Origin: Salipiger mangrovisoli | GTDB lineage: Bacteria; Pseudomonadota; Alphaproteobacteria; Rhodobacterales; Rhodobacteraceae | Length of the DNA stretch: 64,000 bases | Reading direction: 5' to 3' | Assembly (NCBI RefSeq): GCF_015223355.1 | Contig: NZ_JADFFK010000006.1 | Span: forward strand, 62,001-126,000 | Shown: piece after piece, positions 27,740 through 35,789 of the stretch | Position numbering within the stretch: position 1 is the stretch's first letter | Layout of the letters: each line of letters starts with the position of its first letter | Made by a program: the position numbers and the translations under genes | The notes under the pieces: generated by a model | What the model was told of the DNA's origin: nothing | What the model saw: the letters and a program-made list of their open reading frames with translations, nothing else | Databases searched by the model: none

Positions 27740-30247
27740 TCAGCCCTGGTCCTCGAGGATCGACGAGACATCGAGCCCACGCCGCGCCGCGCTGTCGCGC
27801 ACCGCCTCGCGCAGGCGTTCGGAGCGCGACAACAGGCGCTTGAAGCGGATTTCGTCGAGTTGCAGCAGGGTCGAGGGCGTGATCGCCCGCACTTCCGAGC
27901 GCCGCCGCCGCTTGGGCATCAGCAGCGCAAGCTGGCCGCACATCTCGCCGCGCCCCAGCCGCCAGGTGTGGTTGCCGGCCTGCTGCTCGACCGCGCCCGA
28001 AGCGATGAACCACACCGATCGGGCGGTGCTGTCACGCCGGATGATCACGTCGCCCGGAGCGGCGTAGCGGGTGCGCAGCGCGCGGGACAGCCGGCGCAGT
28101 TCCTTCTCGTCGAGGTCGGTGAAGAGCGGAAACTGGCGCACGAGTTCGGTGCGTTGAACCGACAGGTCCAGCGGCGGACGGCCCTCGGCCTCGGAGCGGC
28201 GGCGGGCCAGGTCCTGCTTCAGCGCGGTGTAGACCTCTGCGCCGATCAGCCCATCGTCATGCATGGTTTCATATTCGCCCTCTTCCAGGCGCAGCGCGGT
28301 GCGGCGGATGAAGCGGCGCTCCAGCTCTTCCGCGTAGCCCGGATACTGCAGGCGCAGGCCTTCAATCGCGCGTTCGACCATGTCCAGGCGTCGGGTCAGC
28401 AGCTCGCGCAGCAGGTCGGCGACGCGGCGGCCGTGGATGCGTCGGATACGCCCGTCGATGAAGCCTTCGAGGTCGCGCAGGATCTGCCGCTGCGAGAGCA
28501 GCAGGTCGAAGCGGTCGGCGGTGAGCCGCCCCAGCGGCCCGGATATGCGCAGCCGGTTGTGCAGGAAGAGCGCGGCGCGGAATTGCTTGCCGTAGTCCAT
28601 GGAGGCGCGGGCCGCGCGCTGGTAGCCGGTCCGGCCATCGCTCCGCGCGCCTTCGATCAGCCGGTCGCAATCGGAAAGCGCGCGCTGCGCCAGCCGCAGC
28701 GACAGCGTGCGTTCACGGATACGCGCGGTGGTGGCGTCGCGCTCGGCCCCGGCGAGCGCAATCAGCCCCAGCGTGATGCGATCGCGGTCGAGGATCTCGT
28801 CGCTCTCTTCTGCGGCCCTGACCACCGTGTCGAGCCGCTTGCCGAAGCGCTTGGCCTCGGAGCGGACGATCTCGCGGTCGAGCCCGTGGGTCTCGGTCGC
28901 GTTGGCCACCTGTTCACGCACGGTTTGAAGCGCCACGGCGACGACCTGCGTGCTGAGTGCCTGGTCGAGCGGTCCGAGCCGGTCCAGACCCAGTTTCTTG
29001 ATCACCCAGGTCAGCGTCGTGCCCTGCACGAGCAGCGTCCAGAGGGTGAAGCCGGTGGCCAGGATACCGATCACGCGCTTGACCTCGATCGGCACACGGA
29101 AGCTTTCGGTGACCGCAAGGGCCAGCGCCAGGGTCAGCGCGCCGCGCAGCCCTCCCCAGAGGATGGCGACCCGATAGGGTCGTTCGATCGGAGGCGACAG
29201 GCGCAGCAGGCGCAGGATCGGCAGCAGCCCCGACAGGATGGCGCCGCGCGCGGCCATGGCGGCGGCAACCACCACGAGGATCAGGACGAAGTCTCCGAAA
29301 TGGACGTCATCAAGCAGGCGCGGGATCAGCAGCGCGGCGAGAATGAAGATCAGCGCCCCGGCCCAATGCGCGAGAATGTCCCACACGTCGCGCAGGTTGG
29401 CCCAGGCAGTTGGAGGGATCTTGCCGGGTCCGACGAGGTTCAGCGTGAGTCCGGAGACCACCACGGCGATCACCCCCGAGGCGCCGAAAATCTGTTCGGA
29501 GCCGATGTAGGCAAGATAGGGCAGCGCGATGGAGACCGAGAGCTGCGCGCGTTCGTAGCGCTCGAGCATCGCCATGGCCCCGATGGCGCCCTGCGCCACC
29601 AGCCAGCCGGCGAGCGCCCCGCCACCCAGGAGCATGGGGAATTGCGTCAGCGCGCCTCCGAGCGTCGGATCGGGTACGCCCTCCATCACGTAGCCCATGA
29701 ACAGACCGAAGAGCGCGATGGCGGCGGCGTCGTTCAGCAGGCTCTCGCCCTCGATGATCCGGACAAGGCGGCGCGGCGCGGCGATCGACCGGAAGATGCC
29801 GACCACCGCCGAGGGGTCTGTTGTGGAGACAATCGCCCCGACGAGGAAGCAGGCCATGATCGGCAGCGAGCTTGTCCAGGACAGCGCCAGGCCGACGAAC
29901 AGCGTGGCCGCGACCACCGCCACCACGGCCAGCACGAGGATCGGCACCCAGTCGTCCAGCATCCGCCTCAGGTTCATCCCCAGCGTGGCCTGGAACAGCA
30001 GCGTCGGCAGGAACACGTAGAGGAAGACGTTGGAGCGGATCGGCAGGTTGATCACCGCTGCGGCGACCGGGTTCAGCGCATCGGTCAGGTCCGTGCGCAG
30101 GAAGAAAAGCGCGGCGCCGCCGATCAGGATGCCCAGAAGCGCGAGAATCGCGCTGTAGGGCAGGCGCAGACGAGCCGCCAGCGGCTCTGCCGCGGCGATG
30201 ACCAGAAAAAGCGACGCGATGATCGCGGTGACGAGAATAACATCCAT
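27740..30247 (-). CDS. CPA1 Na+/H+ antiporter with C-terminal cyclic-nucleotide-binding domain
   Basis: This 835-residue protein has about 12 membrane segments in residues 1-410, with the NhaP-type core GAIVSTTDPSAVVGIF and EGESLLNDAAAIALFGLF. GGLRGALTLALALAV lies near the end of the membrane part. A long charged helical region follows (about 420-680) and then a cNMP-binding domain near residues 690-800 (LRTRYAAPGDVIIRRDS, GEMCGQLALLMPKRR). This is the SOS1-like arrangement. It should export Na+ in exchange for H+, with gating by the soluble domains. The start at 30247 gives the normal N-terminus; the frame upstream is non-coding. Together with the ectoine genes it fits halotolerance. Confidence 0.85.
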   Translation of the reverse strand: MDVILVTAIIASLFLVIAAAEPLAARLRLPYSAILALLGILIGGAALFFLRTDLTDALNPVAAAVINLPIRSNVFLYVFLPTLLFQATLGMNLRRMLDDWVPILVLAVVAVVAATLFVGLALSWTSSLPIMACFLVGAIVSTTDPSAVVGIFRSIAAPRRLVRIIEGESLLNDAAAIALFGLFMGYVMEGVPDPTLGGALTQFPMLLGGGALAGWLVAQGAIGAMAMLERYERAQLSVSIALPYLAYIGSEQIFGASGVIAVVVSGLTLNLVGPGKIPPTAWANLRDVWDILAHWAGALIFILAALLIPRLLDDVHFGDFVLILVVVAAAMAARGAILSGLLPILRLLRLSPPIERPYRVAILWGGLRGALTLALALAVTESFRVPIEVKRVIGILATGFTLWTLLVQGTTLTWVIKKLGLDRLGPLDQALSTQVVAVALQTVREQVANATETHGLDREIVRSEAKRFGKRLDTVVRAAEESDEILDRDRITLGLIALAGAERDATTARIRERTLSLRLAQRALSDCDRLIEGARSDGRTGYQRAARASMDYGKQFRAALFLHNRLRISGPLGRLTADRFDLLLSQRQILRDLEGFIDGRIRRIHGRRVADLLRELLTRRLDMVERAIEGLRLQYPGYAEELERRFIRRTALRLEEGEYETMHDDGLIGAEVYTALKQDLARRRSEAEGRPPLDLSVQRTELVRQFPLFTDLDEKELRRLSRALRTRYAAPGDVIIRRDSTARSVWFIASGAVEQQAGNHTWRLGRGEMCGQLALLMPKRRRRSEVRAITPSTLLQLDEIRFKRLLSRSERLREAVRDSAARRGLDVSSILEDQG

Positions 30248-30442
30248 GGGTTCCAGATAGCCCGCATTTGTTACCGAGAGAACGGGATGGGGCAAATAAT
30301 CTTGTGAACCGAGGCGCTTTTTGCCTGTCCCGCGCAGCAAGCCGCGTCGCGGTGGTTTTGTCTTGAGAAAATCGGGGGTGAGCGATAACCCGGCGCGCGA
30401 GGGCCGATACGTGTCCCGCAGCTGCTGACGAAGGAGATTTCC

Positions 30443-31537
30443 ATGCGACTGGATCGACGGAACATGATCATGGCCGGCGCCGCCTTCTCGGTGCTGCCGC
30501 TGCTGCCGCGCGGCGCGCGCGCCGCTTTTGCGCCGACACCCGCCGACTGGCGCCGCTTCGAAGTGACCACGCGGGTCGACATCGCGGCGGACGGCAAGCC
30601 GGTTCAGGCCTGGCTGCCGGTCCCTTCGGTCAACGAGGACGGCTGGATGAAGGCCGAGGCCCCGACATGGAGCGGCAACGCCGACAGCGCCGAGCTGAAG
30701 ACCGACGAGAAGAGCGGCGCGCAGTTCATCCACGCGGTCTGGTCCACGGGCCAGTCCTCTGCCGAGCTGGAGGTCGCGGCGGTGGTCTCGACCCGCGACC
30801 GTGCGACCGATCTTTCGGCACCGGGTGCGGCAGCCTCGCTCTCGGACGAGGACCGAGCCTTCTACACCGCGCCGACCCGGCTGATCCCGACCGACGGCAT
30901 CGTCAAGGCGACCTCCAACTCGATCGTCGGCGACATCGACGGCGATCTGGCCAAGGCACGGGCGCTCTATGAATGGGTGGTCGAAAGCTCCGAGCGCAAC
31001 CCCGAGACCCGCGGCTGCGGCATCGGCGACGTGGCTTCCATGCTCGAGATGGGCGACCTCACCGGCAAATGCGCGGACCTCAATGCGCTCTACGTCGGGC
31101 TGGCGCGGGCCGCCGGCCTGCCGGCGCGCGATGTCTACGGCCTGCGCGTGGCGCCTTCGAACTTCGGCTACAAGAGCCTGGGCGCTGGCTCGTCGGATGT
31201 AACCAAGGCGCAGCACTGCCGCGCCGAGGTGTTCCTCGATACGCATGGCTGGGTCGCTGTCGATCCGGCGGACGTGCGCAAGGTGATCCTCGAAGAGCCG
31301 CCGAAGAACCTCAGCCTCGACGATCCCAAGGTGCGCGCAGTGCGGGCCGCGCTTTTCGGCGCATGGGAAGGCAACTGGGTCGGCCTCAACTTCGCGCACG
31401 ATGTTGCGCTGCCGGGTTCGAGCCGCGACGAGATCGGCTTCCTGATGTACCCGCAGGCCGAGATTGACGGCGTCGAGCAGGATGAACTCGACCCGCAGAG
31501 CTTCGCCTATGCGATCACGGCGACCGAGCTGAGCTGA
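30443..31537 (+). CDS. Exported transglutaminase-like cysteine protease family protein
   Basis: The 364-residue protein begins MRLDRRNMIMAGAAFSVLPLL, which resembles a Tat signal (twin Arg) ending near ARAAF. The transglutaminase core (about 165-285) carries the Cys in LTGKCADLNALYVGLARAAG, the His in KAQHCRAEVFLDTHGW and the Asp in VAVDPADVR, a complete triad. Bacterial members are usually periplasmic peptidases or amidases; the substrate is unknown. The ribosome binding site is AAGGAG. It stands alone, divergent from the antiporter and followed by a hairpin. Confidence 0.8.
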   Translation: MRLDRRNMIMAGAAFSVLPLLPRGARAAFAPTPADWRRFEVTTRVDIAADGKPVQAWLPVPSVNEDGWMKAEAPTWSGNADSAELKTDEKSGAQFIHAVWSTGQSSAELEVAAVVSTRDRATDLSAPGAAASLSDEDRAFYTAPTRLIPTDGIVKATSNSIVGDIDGDLAKARALYEWVVESSERNPETRGCGIGDVASMLEMGDLTGKCADLNALYVGLARAAGLPARDVYGLRVAPSNFGYKSLGAGSSDVTKAQHCRAEVFLDTHGWVAVDPADVRKVILEEPPKNLSLDDPKVRAVRAALFGAWEGNWVGLNFAHDVALPGSSRDEIGFLMYPQAEIDGVEQDELDPQSFAYAITATELS

Positions 31538-31560
31538 GTCCTTCGCAACGACGGCAAGAG

Positions 31561-31582
31561 GGGCCGGCCTTCGGGCTGGCCC
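31561..31582 (+). terminator. Hairpin after the transglutaminase-like gene
   Basis: GGGCCGGCC-TTCG-GGCTGGCCC forms a stem with a TTCG loop and one mismatch, followed by TTTGTC. The short T-tract makes it a weak intrinsic terminator. It lies 24 bases after the stop codon. Confidence 0.6.
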
Positions 31583-31660
31583 TTTGTCATGCATGGCACA
31601 CCTCAAAACCGGAACAGGCGCGACGCGGTCGGCATGGATTTCCGAAGAGAGGGGGGGGGA

Positions 31661-31733
31661 GGCGGCAGCTCGAGGGAGGAGGAGATGAGCTGCCGCCAAA
31701 TCTCGAGGCTCTAGGGAGGAGGAGAAGAGCCTC
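31661..31733 (-). ncRNA. Candidate CcsR-type small RNA with twin CUCCUCCC loops
   Basis: Two stem-loops follow each other. One pairs 31705-31712 with 31726-31733 around loop 31713-31725; the other pairs 31661-31671 with 31687-31697 around loop 31672-31686. On the minus strand both loops carry TCTCCTCCTCCCT. Twin stem-loops with CUCCUCCC loops define the CcsR family of alphaproteobacterial stress small RNAs (Rhodobacter CcsR1-4 and relatives), which can pair with Shine-Dalgarno-like or other G-rich targets. Upstream on the minus strand CTTGAT, at about 31767-31772, with GTATCG about 12 bases on resembles a sigma-32 type promoter. Transcript ends are not defined; the span covers only the hairpins. 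On the plus strand the loops would read AGGGAGGAGGAGA, a less familiar arrangement. Confidence 0.6.
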
Positions 31734-31839
31734 AAGAAACTCGCAGACGCGATACCGCGTCGACGGGATCAAGATGCCATTCTGTACTGCCGTGAACAAT
31801 GCACAAGAACGGATAGCCCCAATGTGCTGGCTGCATGAC

Positions 31840-31870
31840 GCAGGGGATGCACGATACCTGCCTGTTTTTT
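31840..31870 (+). terminator. Possible intrinsic terminator reading rightwards
   Basis: GCAGG (31840-31844) can pair with CCTGC (31857-31861), followed by CTG and six Ts (31865-31870). It would stop plus-strand readthrough from the transglutaminase region before it runs antisense into the RTX gene. The stem is short, so confidence is low. Confidence 0.35.
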
Positions 31871-31900
31871 GCGCAGTGTCGCCGCGCCAGTGTCCCTGGC

Positions 31901-31929
31901 GCACGAGCCCGGTCGGGCAGGGCTCGTGC
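31901..31929 (-). terminator. Hairpin after the cysteine-containing RTX gene
   Basis: A perfect ten-base stem GCACGAGCCC/GGGCTCGTGC lies about ten bases beyond the minus-strand stop codon. A second overlapping hairpin GCGCCAG/CTGGCGC lies at 31884-31902. It probably marks the transcript end, though no long T-run follows on the minus strand. Confidence 0.5.
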
Positions 31930-31937
31930 TCTGCGGG

Positions 31938-32855
31938 TCAGAGACCGACCAGAAGGTCGTAGTCGGCCAGCCCGAGGCCGGCGAGCAGGATGGTCTCGCT
32001 CGTCGGCGCATAGGTGAGCAGCAGCCCTTCCGCATCGGCGCTTGCGGCAAAGCTCGCGCCGTCGAGGCCATTGAAGAGGAACCTATCCTCGGTGACGTCG
32101 AAGTCGGTGATCACGTCGGTGCCAATGCCGGTCTGCCCGGTGTAACGGAACACATCCGCCCCTTCGCCGCCGGTGAGCGTGTCCGTGCCCAGGCCGCCGA
32201 TCAGCGTGTCATCGCCGGCATCGCCGAAGATCAGGTCATCACCGCTGCCGCCGTTGATGCTGTCGTTGCCTGCCCCGCCGTAGATCGTGTCGGAGTCGTC
32301 CCCTCCCATGATCGAGTCGTTGCCGTCGCCGCCGTCGATCAGGTCGAAGCCGCCGCCGCCGCCCTTGATGGTGTCGTCGCCGGAGCCGCCGTAGATTTCG
32401 TCGTCATCGACGCCGCCGGTGAGTACGTCGTTGCCGTCCCCGCCATCCATGTAATCCTGGCCGGCGTTGCCATTGATCGTATCGTTGCCGTCGCCGCCCA
32501 TCAGGCTGTCGTCGCATTCACCGCCCTGGATCACGTCGTCGCCGCTGCCGCCGTAGATCGTGTCCTCTCCATTTCCGCCGAGCAGCGTGTCGTTGCCCGA
32601 GCCGCCGTAGATCTTGTCGCAACCGTCGCCGCCGTCGACGCTGTCGTCTCCGGACAGGGCGATGATGAGGTCGTTGCGGACGCTTCCGGTCAGCGTGTCG
32701 TCGCAGAGCGTGCCGAAGATGTACTTCTGGATGGATTTGTCATCGCAACCGCAGTCGTCGCCGGGCGTCGGCGACGCGTCGGTATCGTCGTCGCAGTCGC
32801 GCGAGGCATCGTCGTAGGAATAGGATTTGAGCTGGCTAAAGAACTTGTAGAACAT
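31938..32855 (-). CDS. RTX calcium-binding protein with several cysteines
   Basis: This 305-residue protein has a short N-terminus (MFYKFFSQLKSYS) and an Asp/Cys-rich linker (SRDCDDDTDA, GDDCGCDDK). RTX nonapeptides follow (GGSGNDTL, GGDGNDTI and similar, about 75-235), then a hydrophobic C-terminus of the kind recognised by type I secretion. Six cysteines are present, two of them inside repeats (GDGCDKI, GGECDDS). This is unusual because secreted RTX proteins are nearly always cysteine-free. The start at 32855 has AGAGGAA upstream. No enzyme domain was recognised; a calcium-binding matrix or S-layer-like role is only a guess. Confidence 0.75.
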   Translation of the reverse strand: MFYKFFSQLKSYSYDDASRDCDDDTDASPTPGDDCGCDDKSIQKYIFGTLCDDTLTGSVRNDLIIALSGDDSVDGGDGCDKIYGGSGNDTLLGGNGEDTIYGGSGDDVIQGGECDDSLMGGDGNDTINGNAGQDYMDGGDGNDVLTGGVDDDEIYGGSGDDTIKGGGGGFDLIDGGDGNDSIMGGDDSDTIYGGAGNDSINGGSGDDLIFGDAGDDTLIGGLGTDTLTGGEGADVFRYTGQTGIGTDVITDFDVTEDRFLFNGLDGASFAASADAEGLLLTYAPTSETILLAGLGLADYDLLVGL

Positions 32856-33388
32856 TGGGTTCCTCTGAATTTGGCTAATTTCAGTATTTCGGCGTCTGTG
32901 GTAATTGATGGTTGAATAAAAATACTCGAAAACAACTAATAGGTGTGCGCGGCAAGCGCGAAAGCACGCTATTCCGGGCCGTATTTGCGGCACCCGTCCG
33001 ATTGATCGCGTGTTTCGAAAACCATGCGTGCACCTTCCTTGCGGCGGCGCTCGAAAGCGACCCGCCGGGCGGAAGATTATGGTTGGATGCTCGCGCCTTG
33101 GCTGTCGGTTTCCGCCTTGGGCGGCAGGCTTGGGTTGGTGGGAAAGCTCCGGCGCTCATGCGCAGACGGATGGCTAAAATCTACATCTGCAATTTCTGAT
33201 AAAGACATATGTGTACGAATCAATTTCGCATAAAACGTTGATAGCGATCAGGAAACGATTCGCCAAACTGTTATCACTCAAATCGATTTCAGGACCAAGT
33301 GGACGCCGGAATAGCGCTGATGCCGTGATTATTTTTCGGTCAAAGCGGGCAGGGTGTTCGATAACCTCTGCCGTGCGGACCGGCGGCT
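32856..33388. other. Gene-free stretch between the RTX and MFS genes
   Basis: This 533-base region is AT-richer than its surroundings, most clearly at 33170-33340. It holds the promoter of the RTX gene on the minus strand and the 3' end of the MFS gene. The open frames in it start at poor codons, lack ribosome binding sites and show no recognisable protein, so none was accepted. No hairpin with a T-run or repeat was found. Confidence 0.4.
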
Positions 33389-34624
33389 TTAGCGGGCCCC
33401 GTTTGCAAGCTTGCCGGCCGCGGGATGCCGGCGCAGCGCAAACATCGCCGCTGCGCCGAGAAGCGGGCCGGGCAAAAGCAGCAGGAATGCCCATCGCCAG
33501 CCGCCGAGCCAGGCGGCGAAAAGCGGCAATACCCAGATCGCCACAACCGTGAGGGCAAAGCCGAGCCCGAGTTGCAGCGCCAGGGCGGTGCCAACGAAAT
33601 GAGCGTCGGCGATCTCGGTGACGGCAGCCGAGAATTGCGCGCTGTCGCCGATCACGCTGATGCCCCAGACCAGCGCCAGAACCGCCAGCAGCATCGGCGG
33701 GCCGTCGAAAGCGAAGCCGATCAGCGCAGCGCAGCCCCCCGAGACGAGCATCATTCCGGCGCAGGTCAGGCAGCGCCCGATGCGGTCCGACAGCCAGCCC
33801 CCCAGCAGGCAGCCGGCCACGCCGCTGGCAACCACCGCGAAGCTGAGCATCGAGGCCGTGCCGAACGGGAAGGGCGAGAGCCCGCCTTCTTGCGCGGCGG
33901 TGGCGAAGGCGAGGAACCAGGCCCACATGGCGTAAAGCTCCCACATGTGACCGAAGTAGCCGAGGTTGGCCAAAAGCAGTGGCCGGTTGCTGAACACCGC
34001 AAGCGACTTGCGCGGATCGAATGTGGCGCGGCCGAAGCCATGTGGACCCTCGCGCAGCGCCAGCGCAAAGAGCAGCGCCGCGGCGAGTGCCGAGGCCGAC
34101 GTGCCCCAGACCACCAGGTGCCAGTTCACCCCCTCGGCCAGTGCCCGGATCAGGTGCGGCATCGACGAGCCAAGGGTCAGGGCACCGATCAGGAAGCCAA
34201 GCGCCAGCCCGCGTCCCTTGACGAACCAGGTTGCCATGAGCTTGAGCGCGGGTGGATAGACGCCGGCCAGCGCGACCCCGGTCACGAAGCGCGCGGCGAT
34301 GGCTCCGCCGGGACTTGAGACAAGCAAGGCCAGATTGGCCAGCGCTGCAAGCACCGCGGCCACGGTCATCAGCCGCTGCATCGGGATCAGGTCGGGAAGG
34401 TTGATCAGCGAGGCTCCGACCGCCCCCACCACGAAGCCGAGCTGTACCCCGTTGGTCAGCCAGGCGGCCTGTGCCGGGCTGAGCTGCCACTCGGAAATCA
34501 GCTCGGGCACGATGGCGGTGGCCGAGAACCAGGTGGCGAGCACTCCCACGACACCGAGGCAGATCACCACGAGCATGGCCCAGCGGCCGGTTGCGGGGAG
34601 GGCGGGGGAGAGGTTGGCGGTCAT
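33389..34624 (-). CDS. MFS transporter
   Basis: The 411-residue protein has 12 predicted membrane segments and major-facilitator features, including the loop GGWLSDRIGRCLTC between helices 8 and 9. ARFVTGVALAGVYPPALKLMATWF lies around helices 4-5. The start at 34624 removes a hydrophilic, non-conserved N-terminal extension. The substrate is not evident. It is divergent from an RTX gene and shares a control region of 237 bases with it. Confidence 0.78.
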   Translation of the reverse strand: MTANLSPALPATGRWAMLVVICLGVVGVLATWFSATAIVPELISEWQLSPAQAAWLTNGVQLGFVVGAVGASLINLPDLIPMQRLMTVAAVLAALANLALLVSSPGGAIAARFVTGVALAGVYPPALKLMATWFVKGRGLALGFLIGALTLGSSMPHLIRALAEGVNWHLVVWGTSASALAAALLFALALREGPHGFGRATFDPRKSLAVFSNRPLLLANLGYFGHMWELYAMWAWFLAFATAAQEGGLSPFPFGTASMLSFAVVASGVAGCLLGGWLSDRIGRCLTCAGMMLVSGGCAALIGFAFDGPPMLLAVLALVWGISVIGDSAQFSAAVTEIADAHFVGTALALQLGLGFALTVVAIWVLPLFAAWLGGWRWAFLLLLPGPLLGAAAMFALRRHPAAGKLANGAR

Positions 34625-34861
34625 GCGTGGACCCTTGTCGTTGTGAGCCGGTTTCGCGGAGCGCGCTATCCAGGCCGTGCCATGTTTCGCAAGATGCCCA
34701 CGCAGGCGGCAGACCGCAATCCTTGCTTGAAGCCCGGACCTTTCGGCGGTGAGGAAAGCAACCTTGGCGTGTGCGGGCAAATGGGTCTAGGGTCACGCGG
34801 GGCCGGTCCTCCGTGCGGGCCCAGCATTTTCATGACCTTAATTGCAGAGGGATTGTCCTGC

Positions 34862-35713
34862 ATGGCTGACATCATCGGAACGGTGAACGACGATTTTCTT
34901 CCGGGCACCGGCAGCTTCGACCTGATCGAGGGACTCGAGGGCAATGACACGCTCGAAGGCAAATCTGGCCGCGACACGCTTTATGGCGGCGAAGGCGATG
35001 ACCGCATTGTCACCGGGGCAGGGCCGGACGTGGCCTATGGCGGACCGGGCAATGATTACATCCTCGACGACTGGACCGAAGGCGGCTCGGAAGTTCTGCA
35101 TGGCGACGATGGTGACGACGTGATCCGCACGCTGAATGGCGGCGACGTGGGGCCATTTCCGGTAGAGACCCATTGGTGGCTGTTCGGAGACGCGGGCAAC
35201 GACAGGATCGTGGCGGGCTACGGCGGCACGGCGCATGCCTATGGCGGCAGCGGGAACGACATCATCGAGATGTCCGCCTTCGGCGGCGGCGAGGCTTTCG
35301 GGGGCACTGGCGACGATCGCCTTTATTCGCACGAGCGCAGCAGCATCAACGAGGTGCCGGATGTCGGCGACCAATATGGTCCGGGTCGGGGGGTGACGCT
35401 CGACGGCGGTGCGGGCAATGACACGCTCTGGGGCTACGCCGCGAACCAGGACACCTTCGTCTTTGCGCCGGGAGGCGGCCGCGATGTGGTCCGGAACTTC
35501 GGGACCGGGGACTGGGCGATCGACAGGATCGACCTGTCCGCTTTCGACTTCGGCATGTCGGCCGAGGACGTCTTCGAGACCTATGGCCACGTGCAGGATG
35601 CGCGGATCGTGATGAATTTCGCTGCCGATGCCAAACTCATCGTCTACGGCAACGGCGCCGACCTCGGCCCGGAGCTGACTGCGCAGGATGTGATCGATGC
35701 CCTGATCGTCTGA
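34862..35713 (+). CDS. RTX calcium-binding protein
   Basis: The 283-residue protein is made almost wholly of RTX-type repeats (GLEGNDTLEG, GGEGDDRIVTG, GGSGNDIIEM, GGAGNDTLWG). A C-terminal domain follows (VRNFGTGDWAIDRIDLSAFDF) of the kind found before type I secretion signals. It has no signal peptide, no cysteine and no enzyme domain. The start at 34862 is preceded by AGAGGGA. The upstream in-frame extension to 34643 lacks RTX features and was left out. Its gene ends at a strong terminator. Confidence 0.8.
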   Translation: MADIIGTVNDDFLPGTGSFDLIEGLEGNDTLEGKSGRDTLYGGEGDDRIVTGAGPDVAYGGPGNDYILDDWTEGGSEVLHGDDGDDVIRTLNGGDVGPFPVETHWWLFGDAGNDRIVAGYGGTAHAYGGSGNDIIEMSAFGGGEAFGGTGDDRLYSHERSSINEVPDVGDQYGPGRGVTLDGGAGNDTLWGYAANQDTFVFAPGGGRDVVRNFGTGDWAIDRIDLSAFDFGMSAEDVFETYGHVQDARIVMNFAADAKLIVYGNGADLGPELTAQDVIDALIV

Positions 35714-35733
35714 TATCCTGCGAGCGACGCGAA

Positions 35734-35770
35734 ACGGGCCGGAAGCTGGTGCTTCCGGCCCGTCTTCTTT
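35734..35770. terminator. Strong intrinsic terminator, probably bidirectional
   Basis: A perfect 13-base stem ACGGGCCGGAAGC/GCTTCCGGCCCGT with a TGGT loop is followed by CTTCTTT. It lies between the RTX gene (plus strand) and the carboxynorspermidine-synthase-like gene (minus strand), which end on either side. Confidence 0.85.
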
Positions 35771-35789
35771 GCGCGATCACGTCAGGAAA

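Noticed and set aside
27617-30307. Plus-strand open frame of 896 codons
   Set aside because: It is antisense to the Na+/H+ antiporter gene; its product is rich in Arg, Gln, His and Asp without any domain, typical of a GC-rich shadow frame.
30248-31735. N-terminal extension of the antiporter frame up to 31735
   Set aside because: The extra residues are antisense to the transglutaminase gene and have no antiporter features; the ATG at 30247 gives the normal first membrane helix.
32912-33233. Small plus-strand frames in the 32856-33388 gap
   Set aside because: Starts are non-ATG or lack ribosome binding sites and the proteins have no recognisable pattern.
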